Positions 25,552 to 36,449 of a DNA stretch of 64,000 nt are shown here, piece by piece. The translations under genes and the position numbers were made by a program. Position 1 is the stretch's first letter; each line of letters begins with the position of its first letter. The notes beneath the pieces are model-generated. The model saw nothing but the letters and a program-made list of their open reading frames with translations. It did no database searches and was not told the origin of the DNA. The stretch is from Mactromeris polynyma (taxonomy: Eukaryota; Mollusca; Bivalvia; Venerida; Mactridae): contig JASFXZ010000001.1 in NCBI GenBank assembly GCA_032209605.1, positions 29,764,619 to 29,828,618 of the forward strand, in the 5' to 3' direction.

Positions 25552-25860
25552 TCGATTTCAAAGGTTTGCATGTGTCGAAACTTAGGAAAAGAATCATTGT
25601 GACAAGATGCAACACATAATAAGTTATATAAATAAAATGCAATAAAAGTACAATTACCCGAGTTACGCATTGCCTTTGTGTTCATAGAAATAACTCAGTG
25701 AGGCATTTTCTATGTTGGAAACGTAGTGAGAATATGACTGTGGTCCAATAATACGCCTCGTAAATTAGAACAAATTGTCCCGTAGATAAGACCCTCGTTT
25801 AAGTGTGGAGTATGCAACATTAAACTTATTAAAAGATGAGTATGATAAAAAAATACATAT
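25546..25860 (+). repeat. 0.3-kb repeat, copy B (matches 1-345)
   Basis: Same orientation as copy A at the window start, with small indels and substitutions. Contains AATAAA-like sites (ataaaatgcaataaaa) near 25635. Confidence 0.7.
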
Positions 25861-26132
25861 GCGAATGTATGTACATGTAAGTCAGTTCAATTGTCAAAAG
25901 CATATATTATATGAGTGACTTCTGTTAAGTTTAACTAAATTTCAAAGTGTAATGTAATCCATACCTTTATTCGATAATAGATTACACAACTTAGCTAAAT
26001 GATATAATATATGTCTGGAAACACAATGGCCTATTGACATTAAGTATTGGTAATCAGTATATTATACAAGAAAACAAGGCGATACCCATGGCCAAAAATA
26101 ACACGACTTAGGAGCCGAATAACATCATGATT

Positions 26133-26255
26133 ATAAAAGGAGAAGGACAGTCTGTTTTAAGTCAGAAAGGTTTGGGAGAGAGTTGAGGTTTAATAAATAC
26201 TTCGAAACTTTACACTATCTTGTGTTAATATATTGTCACTCGAAGTTACGTGACA
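26133..26255 (+). promoter_or_regulatory. 5' LTR, visible part, with TATA box and AATAAA
   Basis: A TATA box (attataaaagg, about 26131) and an AATAAA at 26192-26197 are spaced as in an LTR. The segment 26188-26255 is repeated exactly at 31181-31248, ending gttacgtgaca. The true 5' edge cannot be set because the other LTR lacks this part. Confidence 0.7.
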
Positions 26256-26260
26256 ATCTT

Positions 26261-26281
26261 TTGGTGCTCGTGACGAAGGAT
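26261..26281 (+). promoter_or_regulatory. Primer-binding site
   Basis: tggtgctcgtgacgaagga follows the LTR end by about six bases. Its complement reads as a tRNA 3' end with a T-arm-like gtccgaatcc and terminal CCA. Which tRNA is not certain. Confidence 0.55.
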
Positions 26282-26382
26282 TCGGACTGGAAACAACACT
26301 TGGTAGCCGACGACTAACTGAGGATCAGGCAAAAGCGGAGTAACAGGTGAGTGAACTGGTTTATTGTTTCGTTCACTTTATT

Positions 26383-27371
26383 ATGGCAGATCAAGACCAA
26401 GATATTGGGCGGGTTTTTCAGAGTCTTTCAGACCGTTTAGGCGATGTTTCAAAATTATTAGGAAATCAGGGGGTATCACAAGTTGTACCTGTTTTTGAGG
26501 GAAGGGCTAAGGATTTTAAATTCTGGATTAAATCTTTAGAGAAATACGCACTGTTAACCGGGTTGGATGATAACAGGAAGAAACAAACATGTTTTCAGAC
26601 AGCTAGAGGTCATGTATCAGATTTTATTCAGAGTTATTAACGTGACCATGACAGATGTACTTGGGCTGAACTGAAGGGAGAGTTAAATTTAAGATTTTCG
26701 GAAATCCAAGATCCGCAACACGCATTTTATTTATTACGTAACCTAGGCAAGAAAATGAGGATAATGTTCAAATTTATGCAGAAACACTATTAGAATTAGC
26801 AGAGACTGCATTTGAAGGGCAGGCCCCTGCACAAGGCTCTCCGGCTAATTTATCTATAATAGAGCGGCAGCTCATTGATTTTTTCATTGACGGGCTTAGT
26901 GATGACTCAATTAAGATGAAATTAATGCGCCAAAACCCCCAAAAGTTACAAGACGCGGTTAATACTGCAATGACAGAGCAGAATATAAGGACACGATTTA
27001 ATTTACGAAATAAGGATCCCAAACATTCAAAACACACATTTCCAAAAAACAACTATAGGTCAAACAACCACACCATGGTGGATTCAGATCATGAACCCAT
27101 GGAAGTTGATTATCTAAGGAATGTTAAGCGATGTACCTACTGTCAAAAGATGGGTCACCATCAAAAAGATTGTAGGACTAGATTAAAGCAAGTAAATGCT
27201 GTAAGTCATGGTAGACCATGGCGTAATGGGGACACTGTAGACTGGAAACAAAATATAGAATGCTGGACTTGTGGCCGAGTAGGGCATATCAGTAGGGAAT
27301 GTCGGAATAGACAAACTATGTATAGTAAAGGAAAGCCACATTATTTAAACCAAAGCGCTCCTACCATGTAG
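26383..27371 (+). pseudogene. gag: gag polyprotein (broken)
   Basis: Probable start ATG at 26383 (MADQDQDIG). Capsid-like sequence runs to a TAA at 26638-26640, continues in the same frame for about 100 bases (CTWAELKGELNLRF), and shifts frame near 26742. It then runs open to 27371 with an acidic linker (DHEPMEVDYL) and two CCHC zinc knuckles, CTYCQKMGHHQKDC and CWTCGRVGHISREC, which bind nucleic acid in this family. Pol starts 26 bases after the gag stop in another frame. Confidence 0.88.
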
Positions 27372-27397
27372 AAGTCGGTGGTAGGAGAAAGAACTAT

Positions 27398-30300
27398 ATG
27401 CCTATCTTCAACATTGCTATAGCAGGCAACCCTAATTCATGTATCATTCATATCAATAATAATAAGTACCGAGCTCTGGTGGATTCAGGAGCTGAAGTCT
27501 CTTTGATCAGTAGACAAACTTTTCAAAGACTAAAACATAGGCCACAAATAAAAAATGAGAGAATTCATCTTCAATCAGTCAATGGTGATTCGTTAAATGT
27601 GGATGGTTGGGTAAATCTAAAATTCAAAATCGGGAATACCGATATAACTCACGTATTTTATGTTGTTTCCAACATAAACAGAAATGTGATATTAGGCCGA
27701 GATTGGTTAAAACACCATGGCGTTAGGATTTATTTTGATTTGAGTTGTCTGAAAGTAGGAACTTCATTTGTAAACTTAGAGGAAGATAGACATATAGCTT
27801 CAATTGTTAGGCTTCAAAAAGAGACTATACTAAAACCCCTAACAGTAAGTTATTGTAACGGGAAATTAAAACAGAATCCTGGCATACACAATTTTAGGAA
27901 TTATGAACTCCAAGGCATTGAAAATGGGTATATTGGGTCAGAGCCGGGAATTAGGATTACTAATTCAATATTCACACTACAGAAACATAGGAAATTTCCA
28001 GTTATTATCACTAATAACACAACGAAGACAATACGACTAAGGAGGGGGTGTATCCTAGGTAAAATAGAACAAATTGAAGAAAAATGCATAGCCTCTATGA
28101 CAAATAACATACAGTCAAAATCTAAACCAACGACATTTACCCCTATTGATAAATCAGACATTATTACACCCTCAGAACATGTTCCGTATGTCACGGACCT
28201 GTTGCACACTCATCGTGATGTGTTGGCAAATAATGACTCAGAGCTGATTGAAACCAGTACAGTCACAATGAAAATCCCTACATTTGAGCATCAACCTGTC
28301 AGACAACGACCTTACAGAGTACCATTAAATGACAGGGACAAAATGAACGAAGCAATCGATGCCATGTTGAAAGACAAGGTTATTCGGCCGTCGCACAGCC
28401 CGTATGCTAGCCCCGTAGTTCTAGTTGACAAAAAGAACGACAACAGTAAACGATTTTGTGTTGATTTCAGAAAGTTAAATAAAGTCATCATCCCTACGTC
28501 ATATCCGTTACCTCACATTGATGATATACTGGCAAATTTGGGACATTCTAAGTATTTCTCAAGTCTAGACATGAGACAGGGTTACTGGCAAATACCTATT
28601 GAAGAGAATGATCGCAAGAAAACGGCATTCACAACATTTAGAGGTTTATTTGAATTCAATCGCATGCCATTTGGGTTAATTAATGCCCCTGGTGTTTTTC
28701 AAGATTTAATGGCTACAGTTCACGACGGTTTAGGCTCATTTGCAGTAGCATATTTAGATGACATTCTAGTGTTTTCAAAAACATTAGAAGAACACAAACG
28801 CCACTTACAGATTGTTTTTCAACGTATGCGAGAACATAATCTCAAACTCAAGTTAAAGAAGTGTCAGTTTTTGCAACCCCAAATTAGTTATCTAGGTTTT
28901 GTAATAGACAAAGACGGGATTAGACCAAATCCAGACAAAGTTAAAGCCATGAGGTCATTACCGGAACCAACATGTGTACGTGATGTCAGATCTTTTATAG
29001 GAGCCACATCATTTTACAGGCGATTTGTGCCTTCATTTTCAAAAATTGCAGAACCATTAATTTATTTAACAAGGAAAAATGTTCCATTTAAATGGACTGA
29101 CAGCTGTCAAAATAGTTTCGACACTATAAAGGCAAGTTTAGCAAAGATTCATATGTTAGCCTACCCAGATACTAGTAAACCCTATGTACTGTATGTAGAT
29201 GCCAGTAATTCACATATTGGCGCTTGTCTGGTACAAAAAGCTAAAAATCCTGACAATACTTCAACTGACAGAGAAGTTGAGAGACCTATCTATTTTTTGT
29301 CCCACAAGCTCAGTGACATACAAAGGCGTTATAGAACAATTGAGAAAGAAGCATATGGCATATATTACTCCTTGCAAAAGCTGGATCATTATCTACATAA
29401 TGCTGAATTCATAATAAAGACTGATCATAAACCACTGATAAATTTATTAAATAGTCCCATACAAAACAAAAAGATTCAATTGTGGGCACTGTCTCTGACT
29501 GGTTATAACTGTCGCATAGAGCACATCTCTGGGAAATCTAATATTATATTTCCGGAGTCTGAAAATAGACAAACAGAAAATGAATCAGAATGTGAACCAG
29601 ATATTCATGATAATACATACAAAATTCAGTCTGTACACCACAAACATTCAAATGAAGCTTTGTCAGTTAATGTCATAAATTCGCATGAAATTGACCCAAA
29701 GCAATTTACGAATGCAAAGTATCAGAAATCTGACGATTTTATAGAACCTGTCAAGGACTTTGAAGGCCTAGATATGGTTTCAGAACAGGAGAAAGATCCA
29801 GAGATCTTGCAGATTAAAATGAAGTTAAAACATGGTCAACCTTCAGCTAAGGATAAGTTGTTAGAAATGGATCAAGTGATATATTACATTTCAAGTCCGG
29901 ATGAGGAATCTACACCTCGTCTGTATGTACCCAAACATCTAAAGGGCCTAGTTATAAAGCAATATCATACAGAAAATTGCCATCCAGGCACCCAGAGACT
30001 ATTTGCTACTGTAAAAACCAAATACTACTGGCCATCTATGTTTAAAGACCTATATGCATATGTGTCTACATGTGTACCCTGTCAAACTAGAAATCTAAAG
30101 AAAATCAAGGCCCCCATGAAAGAAACAAATACTGCCCCCTACCCTTTTGCTATTCTTTCAATAGATATATGTGGCCCCTATGAAACGACAGACAATGGGA
30201 ATAGGTACATTATTTGTTTTGTGGATATAGGTATAGTGGTTACCCGGAAGCATTTGCAAGCCCAGACAAAACAACAAACAGTGTTATAAACCTATTATTG

Positions 30301-31221
30301 AATGAGATTTACCCTCGTTATGGGTGTCCTCTTCAGATTTTGCATGATGGTGGTGGTGAGTTCACAAGTCAGGCATTCAATGAAGTCCTGAAGGAATTAA
30401 ACATACATAATGTAACATGTACCGCTTACCACCCAGCTTCAAATGGAAAACAAGAGAGAATGCATAGAGATTTAAACAATATACTAGCAAAATTGATTCA
30501 AGGTAATACACAAGCATGGGATGTTCATTTAAACATGGCTATAGGAGGCATCAGACATAATGTTTCATCCAGTTCAAAGTTTTCACCATTTTATTTGGTG
30601 TACAACAGAGACCCTGTATTGCCTATTGATAACTTGTTAAAACCAAGGGCTAAGTATCATGGTGAAGAATTTTCCAAGATTGCATTACAAGAAACTCACA
30701 GAACATTTATGTTAGCATACAGACATTTGAAACATGCAAAAAGGAAAAACAAAAAGTTGGCTGATAAAACTGCACAAGACATTACACTTGATGTTAATGA
30801 TGCAGTGTATTACAAAAATTTCCGTCCGAAAGGCAAATTGTCGCCTAAGTGGAAGTCTCATTACAGAATAATTGAAAAATTGTCACCATTGACGTATTTG
30901 ATAAGAAATCAGTTAGATAATAGCATAATAAAAGTACATGCTGATCAACTGAGAAAAGCAAATTTTGATAAATGGCCAAAAGTAAAATCATCTACAAAAC
31001 GTAGGACAACATATGTTGTACGTCCAAGTGACAGTAGCTCTAGTGACAGTGAACGGGAAAATAGTTCAGATGACGACAGTGACTCTGACAGACCTAGGAT
31101 TGTGGAAAATAATCATAAATCAGAGCTATCCGCCCCAAATGGGAATGTGAAACCATTTTCCAAAGTACATTCTGAATTAAGTTTAATAAATACTTCGAAA
31201 CTTTACACTATCTTGTGTTAA
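27398..31221 (+). pseudogene. pol: pol polyprotein: protease, RT, RNase H, integrase (broken)
   Basis: ATG at 27398. Protease motif LVDSGAEVSLIS (about residue 28). Reverse transcriptase has SSLDMRQGYWQ and catalytic YLDDI (about 28755). RNase H has YVDAS and TDHKPL; the usual ADALSR motif at its end is not visible. Integrase has an HHCC zinc finger (HTENCHPG...CVPCQ), core SIDICGPY, then after a two-base insertion near 30226 the rest of the core (HDGGGEFTS, GKQERMHRDL) in another frame from 30214. The end has a GPY/F-like module and a serine/acid-rich tail that reads into the 3' LTR remnant and stops at 31219-31221. Confidence 0.92.
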
Positions 31222-31249
31222 TATATTGTCACTCGAAGTTACGTGACAA
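31181..31249 (+). repeat. 3' LTR remnant (68-69 bp)
   Basis: Identical to 26188-26256, from just before the AATAAA to the LTR end. The U3 part with the TATA box is absent, and the pol frame runs directly into this piece. A deletion of the polypurine tract and U3 is the simplest reading. Confidence 0.8.
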
Positions 31250-31597
31250 AAGTTGAATATTCTTACAGCCAATAATGGCGTATTTATCCGTATATTTCAG
31301 TAAGTTTTAGGGCAGTCAAGCAAACGACTTAAAATCATCAGTTTGAATTTATCCCATTCGAGATTATAAACTAATAACTAATTGTCCACGTTAATTTACA
31401 TGCATGAATTCATCTATGGTATCAATTTTAAACATTTGTCCAATATAGCAGATGTCTTGTACAGCCCCTATAAAGTCAGGCACATTTATTTTGCGTACAC
31501 CATTTTCATTTCTTTGTATTTATTCCATTTGTTATGATTCTTCATTTCTTTCATTCATTAAGGAAGCGCTTTCATCATTTCTTGATTCTTCTTCATT

Positions 31598-31800
31598 CAC
31601 ATGTGACAAATTTGTAACGCTTGTGACCAACTTTTCGGTCACATGTGACCAATTTGAACGCTTGTGACCAATGTGTAACCAATGTTTGGTCACATATCGC
31701 TGAGCAGTATAAAAGGCCCGATTTTGTGACCAACTTGGTCACTTTGCTGCATAACTTCAGAGAAGTCAGTCCGTATAATACTGCTAAATCAATAAATTTC
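31598..31800 (+). promoter_or_regulatory. Promoter- or LTR-like cluster of GTGACCAA repeats with TATA box
   Basis: TGTGACCAA or its complement occurs about seven times in 150 bp. It includes a perfect 14-bp palindrome ggtcacatgtgacc (31637-31650) and a perfect 8-bp inverted repeat around one base (31726-31742). A good TATA box (agtataaaaggcc) lies at 31708-31714 and an AATAAA at about 31788. TATA followed within 100 bases by AATAAA is LTR-like, so this may be a solo LTR. Otherwise it is the promoter of an unseen transcript. Confidence 0.5.
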
Positions 31801-34151
31801 TACAAATGAATAAGATATTACATTTTGATGTAAGCATCTGAAGCTTTTAGTCTATTTTGTTTTCCAAATAACGTGTACCATGTTATTTTAACGTATTTTG
31901 AGATTGTTTTAAGTAAATATGGTATTTAAACCAAACTCTTAAAACCTTAGCTGCCGGGGTGTATCGAACTCCCGTTATCTGATTGGCCAATCGGCCTGTC
32001 AATCAAATATCTGAGGAAGGGTCAATTGTCCGATTATCCTGCGAAAATGGTATGCACACCATCTAATTACATTATGTTCATGCTTCAGTATTCCTTGCAA
32101 CAACATGCTCATGGGGTTTACAATCTACTTTGGGAAAAGGACCCTGATCATAATCGGGAAAGCGGCGTTTTTGTAAAAAATACGTGTAAATAGGTAGAAA
32201 ACCCTCTGATGCTGGTCTACATTAACTTGATTAATAATGTCTCCTTTCAAATTTAGGAAGACATGTTTTTATGCATAGTTTTTTAAAATCTCCCAATCAT
32301 CAAACTTACATATGTTTTATGTACGATAACTCAAACCACAATCCCAGCTTTAATATGCAATTAGATAACTAGGTTGCATGTTATACATATTATATTAAAT
32401 TATAGGTCAACTTTCAACAAGAGTAATTGGTTTATGCCTATATCATTAGTGCTTACTATCTATGTAGCAATTGTTTGTATTTGAGTGCCATATTGAGTAC
32501 CAAAACTATATGGTCAACCATAGTTCGAGCTACTGGTACATATACCAAGATGGTTAAAGGTTTGGAATATCTGAAAGATTATTATACATCTACGTGAATA
32601 GTTAGGCACATCTTTTTATGTCATCTGAGGGTAGATTCAATAGTTCTCAGCACAGTTTTCGATAAAGGTTTCCCAAACAGGTCATAGTATTTTCAAACAT
32701 TGTTAACTATAACCGGGCCATAATGTCTGTCAAATATTCATGGAGCATGATCATATTCTATTTCTTATAACACCTCAGTCATCTTTGTATATATTTTTAA
32801 TCGTTTCCTCTTGGTATAGATGCACTTTTTACTTTAAACCACAAATCTGTTCGAGGTCAAAAGCTTCTCGCCTAGTATTCAAGACGGAAAACATAAACCA
32901 AGTAATGAGTTGATTATGAAATGCAGGTAGATACTGTTTCAACAGTTTCAGACAATTTATTCCGTTTCTTAAAATGTTCATGATAATTTATCATGTGAGC
33001 TGAAAGTCTTGGGCTAAATATTGACAAATTAGTTTAACATGCTATGTATCTCATTAACCAATTAAGTGTTGATTCTAGTGGGCGATATATAGGGCCATTG
33101 TGAGCTTAGTCAATTGTAAATAAGTTAGAAAATCATAGGTTTTAAGGCACAATCCAGTTTGACCTCATATGCTTTTGTTTTCGTATTAAACAACATTATT
33201 TTTAAACATACTCTGTTTGGACAACCACTTTGCCACATCACTACGCTGTTAATAGTGGGAACTAGCTTGGATCTAGTTGCATGTCGTTGTTGTAAAGCAG
33301 TGCCTGTCAGAAATCCCATGCTTGTTTTTTTGCTCTCATCAATTTGGTCTCTTGAATATAAGAATGGTTTTGGTTGACACCTTTTTTCATCAATTTGTAT
33401 GTTAACAAGGGTTCATTAAATAATCATTAATAAGAATACGGATTTCTCCAACAAAACAAATTGAATCAGGAATGCGTGTTTAATCGTCTAAATTTTTCCT
33501 AACAATATTATAATCATTTCTACAGACTAAGTTATTAGGTGTAGCTTTTGTGAAACTGTCATTTACGCAAAATATATATTTTCTTTGTCATTTATTGTAT
33601 TTTCTTGGCAGCCATTCTGACGAATTACAAATTGGTTATAACGTTTGCGTAGCAAAAAGGTGCTCATGGAAGCTAATATTAGTGGATTTGTCAAGTTTTG
33701 ACTGATGGCAATTACGTTCTCTACGATGAAATGTGGTTTACAGAACTTAGATTTTCTTTATTGTATAGCATTGCGTTTTAACATTAACCTTTTAAAAATT
33801 GTTCCCAGCAGCGCTGCAAACTGTGTTGGACACTTGGTCACAATGTTGTGCAAAACTATTTATATTATGTTATATGTTGTGCCTTAGCACTTATATTTGA
33901 CATTTTCATTATATTATGTAGATAAAAACAAACATAATAACAGATTTTCATAACTACAAGTGACAGTGCCGGCGTTCCATATGGATATGTCTGATGTAAA
34001 AGTCTAAGCGCAAGGCACATATAGGGTCACAAGACGAAGTAAATAATTGTGCATACAAGGTTGACAACTGCGACTTGTTTTATCGGAAATAAGAAAGCCA
34101 ATCATTACACCTATGTAATCTGACTAACAGATCAATGCACACGAAATCAAG
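31801..34151. other. No gene recognised
   Basis: AT-rich DNA with short open frames lacking motifs (33125-33377, 33705-33887). No repeat recognised. Confidence 0.5.
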
Positions 34152-35106
34152 GATATAGTATGATATAGTGTGATATAGTATGATATCGTATGATATAGTA
34201 TGATATAGTGTGATGTAGTATGATATAGTGTGATATAGTGTGATATAGTGTGATGTAGTATGATATAGTGTGATATAGTGTGATATAGTATGATATAGTA
34301 TGATATAGTGTGATATAGTGTGATATTGTGTGATATAATGTGATATAGTGTGATGTAGTATGATATAGTGTGATATAGTGTGATGTAGTATGATATAGTG
34401 TGATATAGTGTGATATAGTGTGATGTAGTATGATATAGTGTGATATAGTGTGATATAGTATGATATAGTATGATATAGTGTGATGTAGTATGATATTGTG
34501 TGATATAGTGTGATATAGTGTGATGTAGTATGATATAGTGTGATATAGTATGATATAGTGTGATATAGTATGATATAGTGTGATATAGTATGATATAGTG
34601 TGATATAGTATGATATAGTGTGATATAGTATGATATAGTATGATATAGTATGATATCGTATTTTATAGTATGATATAGTATGATATAGTGTGATATAGTA
34701 TGATATAGTATGATATAGTGTGATATAGTATGATATAGTGTGATATAGTATGATATAGTGTGATATAGTATGATATAGTGTGATATAGTATGATATAGTG
34801 TGATATAGTATGATATAGTATGATATAGTATGATATCGTATTTTATAGTATGATATAGTATGATATAGTGTGATATATTATGATATAGTATGATATAGTA
34901 TGATATAGTGTGATATAGTATGATATAGTGTTATATAGTATGATATAGTATGATATCGTATGTTATAGTATGATATAGTGTGATATAGTATGATATAGTA
35001 TGATATAGTATGATATAGTATGATATCGTATGTTATAGTATGATATAGTATGATATAGTGTGATATAGTATGATATAGTATGATATAGTGTGATATGGTA
35101 TGATAT
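34152..35106. repeat. 10-bp satellite (tgatatagtr)n, about 95 units
   Basis: Decamers tgatatagta and tgatatagtg alternate almost without indels, with rare variants (tgatgtagta, tgatatcgta, ttttatagta). The blocks at 34621 and 34801 carry the same variants in the same order, a 180-bp higher-order repeat. Non-coding. Confidence 0.95.
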
Positions 35107-36363
35107 AAGTTTGCCCTGTCAGATTTAAAGTGCCAGAAACAGTCCTAATTTATGGTTTCTAGAACATATATCTCAAACTAAAATTTAAACATAATAGGTG
35201 ACGAATATCAGTAACTTGAAGTTAAGGCAACAACTCACAGACACTTTTTCTATGTTGTTAATATTGACTGTTGACACTTATGCATATAATTATATATATC
35301 ACAATCATTCAACTTACGAGTATCTATGGGTGTGAACCGACGCGTGTAAAACAAATCTCAAGTCATAATGTCCGCAATATTTTACAGCCTTTGCAAAGTT
35401 TTATGACGAGCGAATTTAATATAGAATCGTTCGTACCTACATGTAAGATAGAGCAGACAATGTTCATTGGAATGAACCTTAAAGTCCTCCTTTTAATTCG
35501 TTGAACTATGTTATAAAAAGAAATCCGTACAGTTGTAATTTACGACTTTGAAAATAGACAATCTCACTGTATGATACATTTGCTACACATGTTGGTATAC
35601 AAGTATTGAACTTAATTTTCAAATAAATCCGATTAACTTAAATAATATATAAGGGCAGTCAGTAGCAAGCCAGAGTGAATTCTGATTTGTAAACGTAAAG
35701 AGGGTATGCTTTATTTGCTTTTCGTATTTCATATTTGGATTTTAATAAAATAATCACAAATTGTCGTTTTTATTGAAGTTTTTAACGTAGTCAGTATGAT
35801 AGTGGAATTAAAACTGATGGTTAAATTTAAATTTTCAATTTACTTTAAAGAAACGACAACAAAAAACAAGCAGAACAATATAATTTAATATTTTATGATT
35901 TTTTTAAATATTGTTAGATTAATTATTACAATTATTGCAAGGAAAAATATTGTTATCTTCGTATTTGTTTTTATCATTGTTATAATTATTATTATATAAC
36001 ATATCAACATAATTTTAGTTTCTTGAAAATCATAAACTGGAAAATAACCAGTTGATATTTGGCGTTCACGAAGATCAGCACATTGTGTTTGCATGTAATC
36101 CAAATTAACATCTTAAGTGACGGCAATACTCTAAAGCTTTATACAAAATTTGAATTTTTGAAATTCAATCTTCATAATTAACATACTTGCTACATATTCT
36201 ATAGCTTAGTTCGAGACAATGGCATGCGCTGTGCCCGAAGCCCATATATTCGAATTTAATGGAATTTGATGTAAATTCAATGGCTAGAAATGTTGGGTAA
36301 CTCGAGCGCTATCTGTTACATTAGTCATAAAATACAATCATATGAGATGTGTCTATCTTGCAG
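35107..36363. other. Upstream region of the TSP1 gene; no gene recognised
   Basis: AT-rich. The open frame at 35271-35504 has no motif. A 3' splice site (tctatcttgcag) ends at 36363, so the TSP1 gene probably has an untranslated first exon in or before this stretch. Confidence 0.5.
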
Positions 36364-36382
36364 AGTCTGACAATCGACAAGC

Positions 36383-36449
36383 ATGACTTGCCAAGGAGGA
36401 GCCTCGACCTTTGTAGTCTTTTTATTATTTCTTGGTTTCGGGGAATCAG
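36383..36449 (+). CDS. TSP1 gene exon 1: signal peptide
   Basis: ATG at 36383 codes MTCQGGASTFVVFLLFLGFG, a clear signal peptide, ending in phase 1 at a gtatgt donor (36450). A splice acceptor 20 bases before the ATG implies an upstream 5' UTR exon. Confidence 0.8.

Larger units (their letters stand above)
26133..31249 (+). mobile_element. Ty3/gypsy LTR retrotransposon, broken copy
   Basis: Order: partial 5' LTR, primer-binding site, gag with two zinc knuckles, protease, reverse transcriptase, RNase H, integrase, 3' LTR remnant. The RT-RH-IN order marks Ty3/gypsy. Breaks seen: a stop in gag (26638-26640), a frameshift near 26742, a dinucleotide insertion near 30226 in integrase, and loss of most of the 3' LTR. 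No envelope frame. Dead copy, old enough for several lesions but still readable. Confidence 0.93.
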
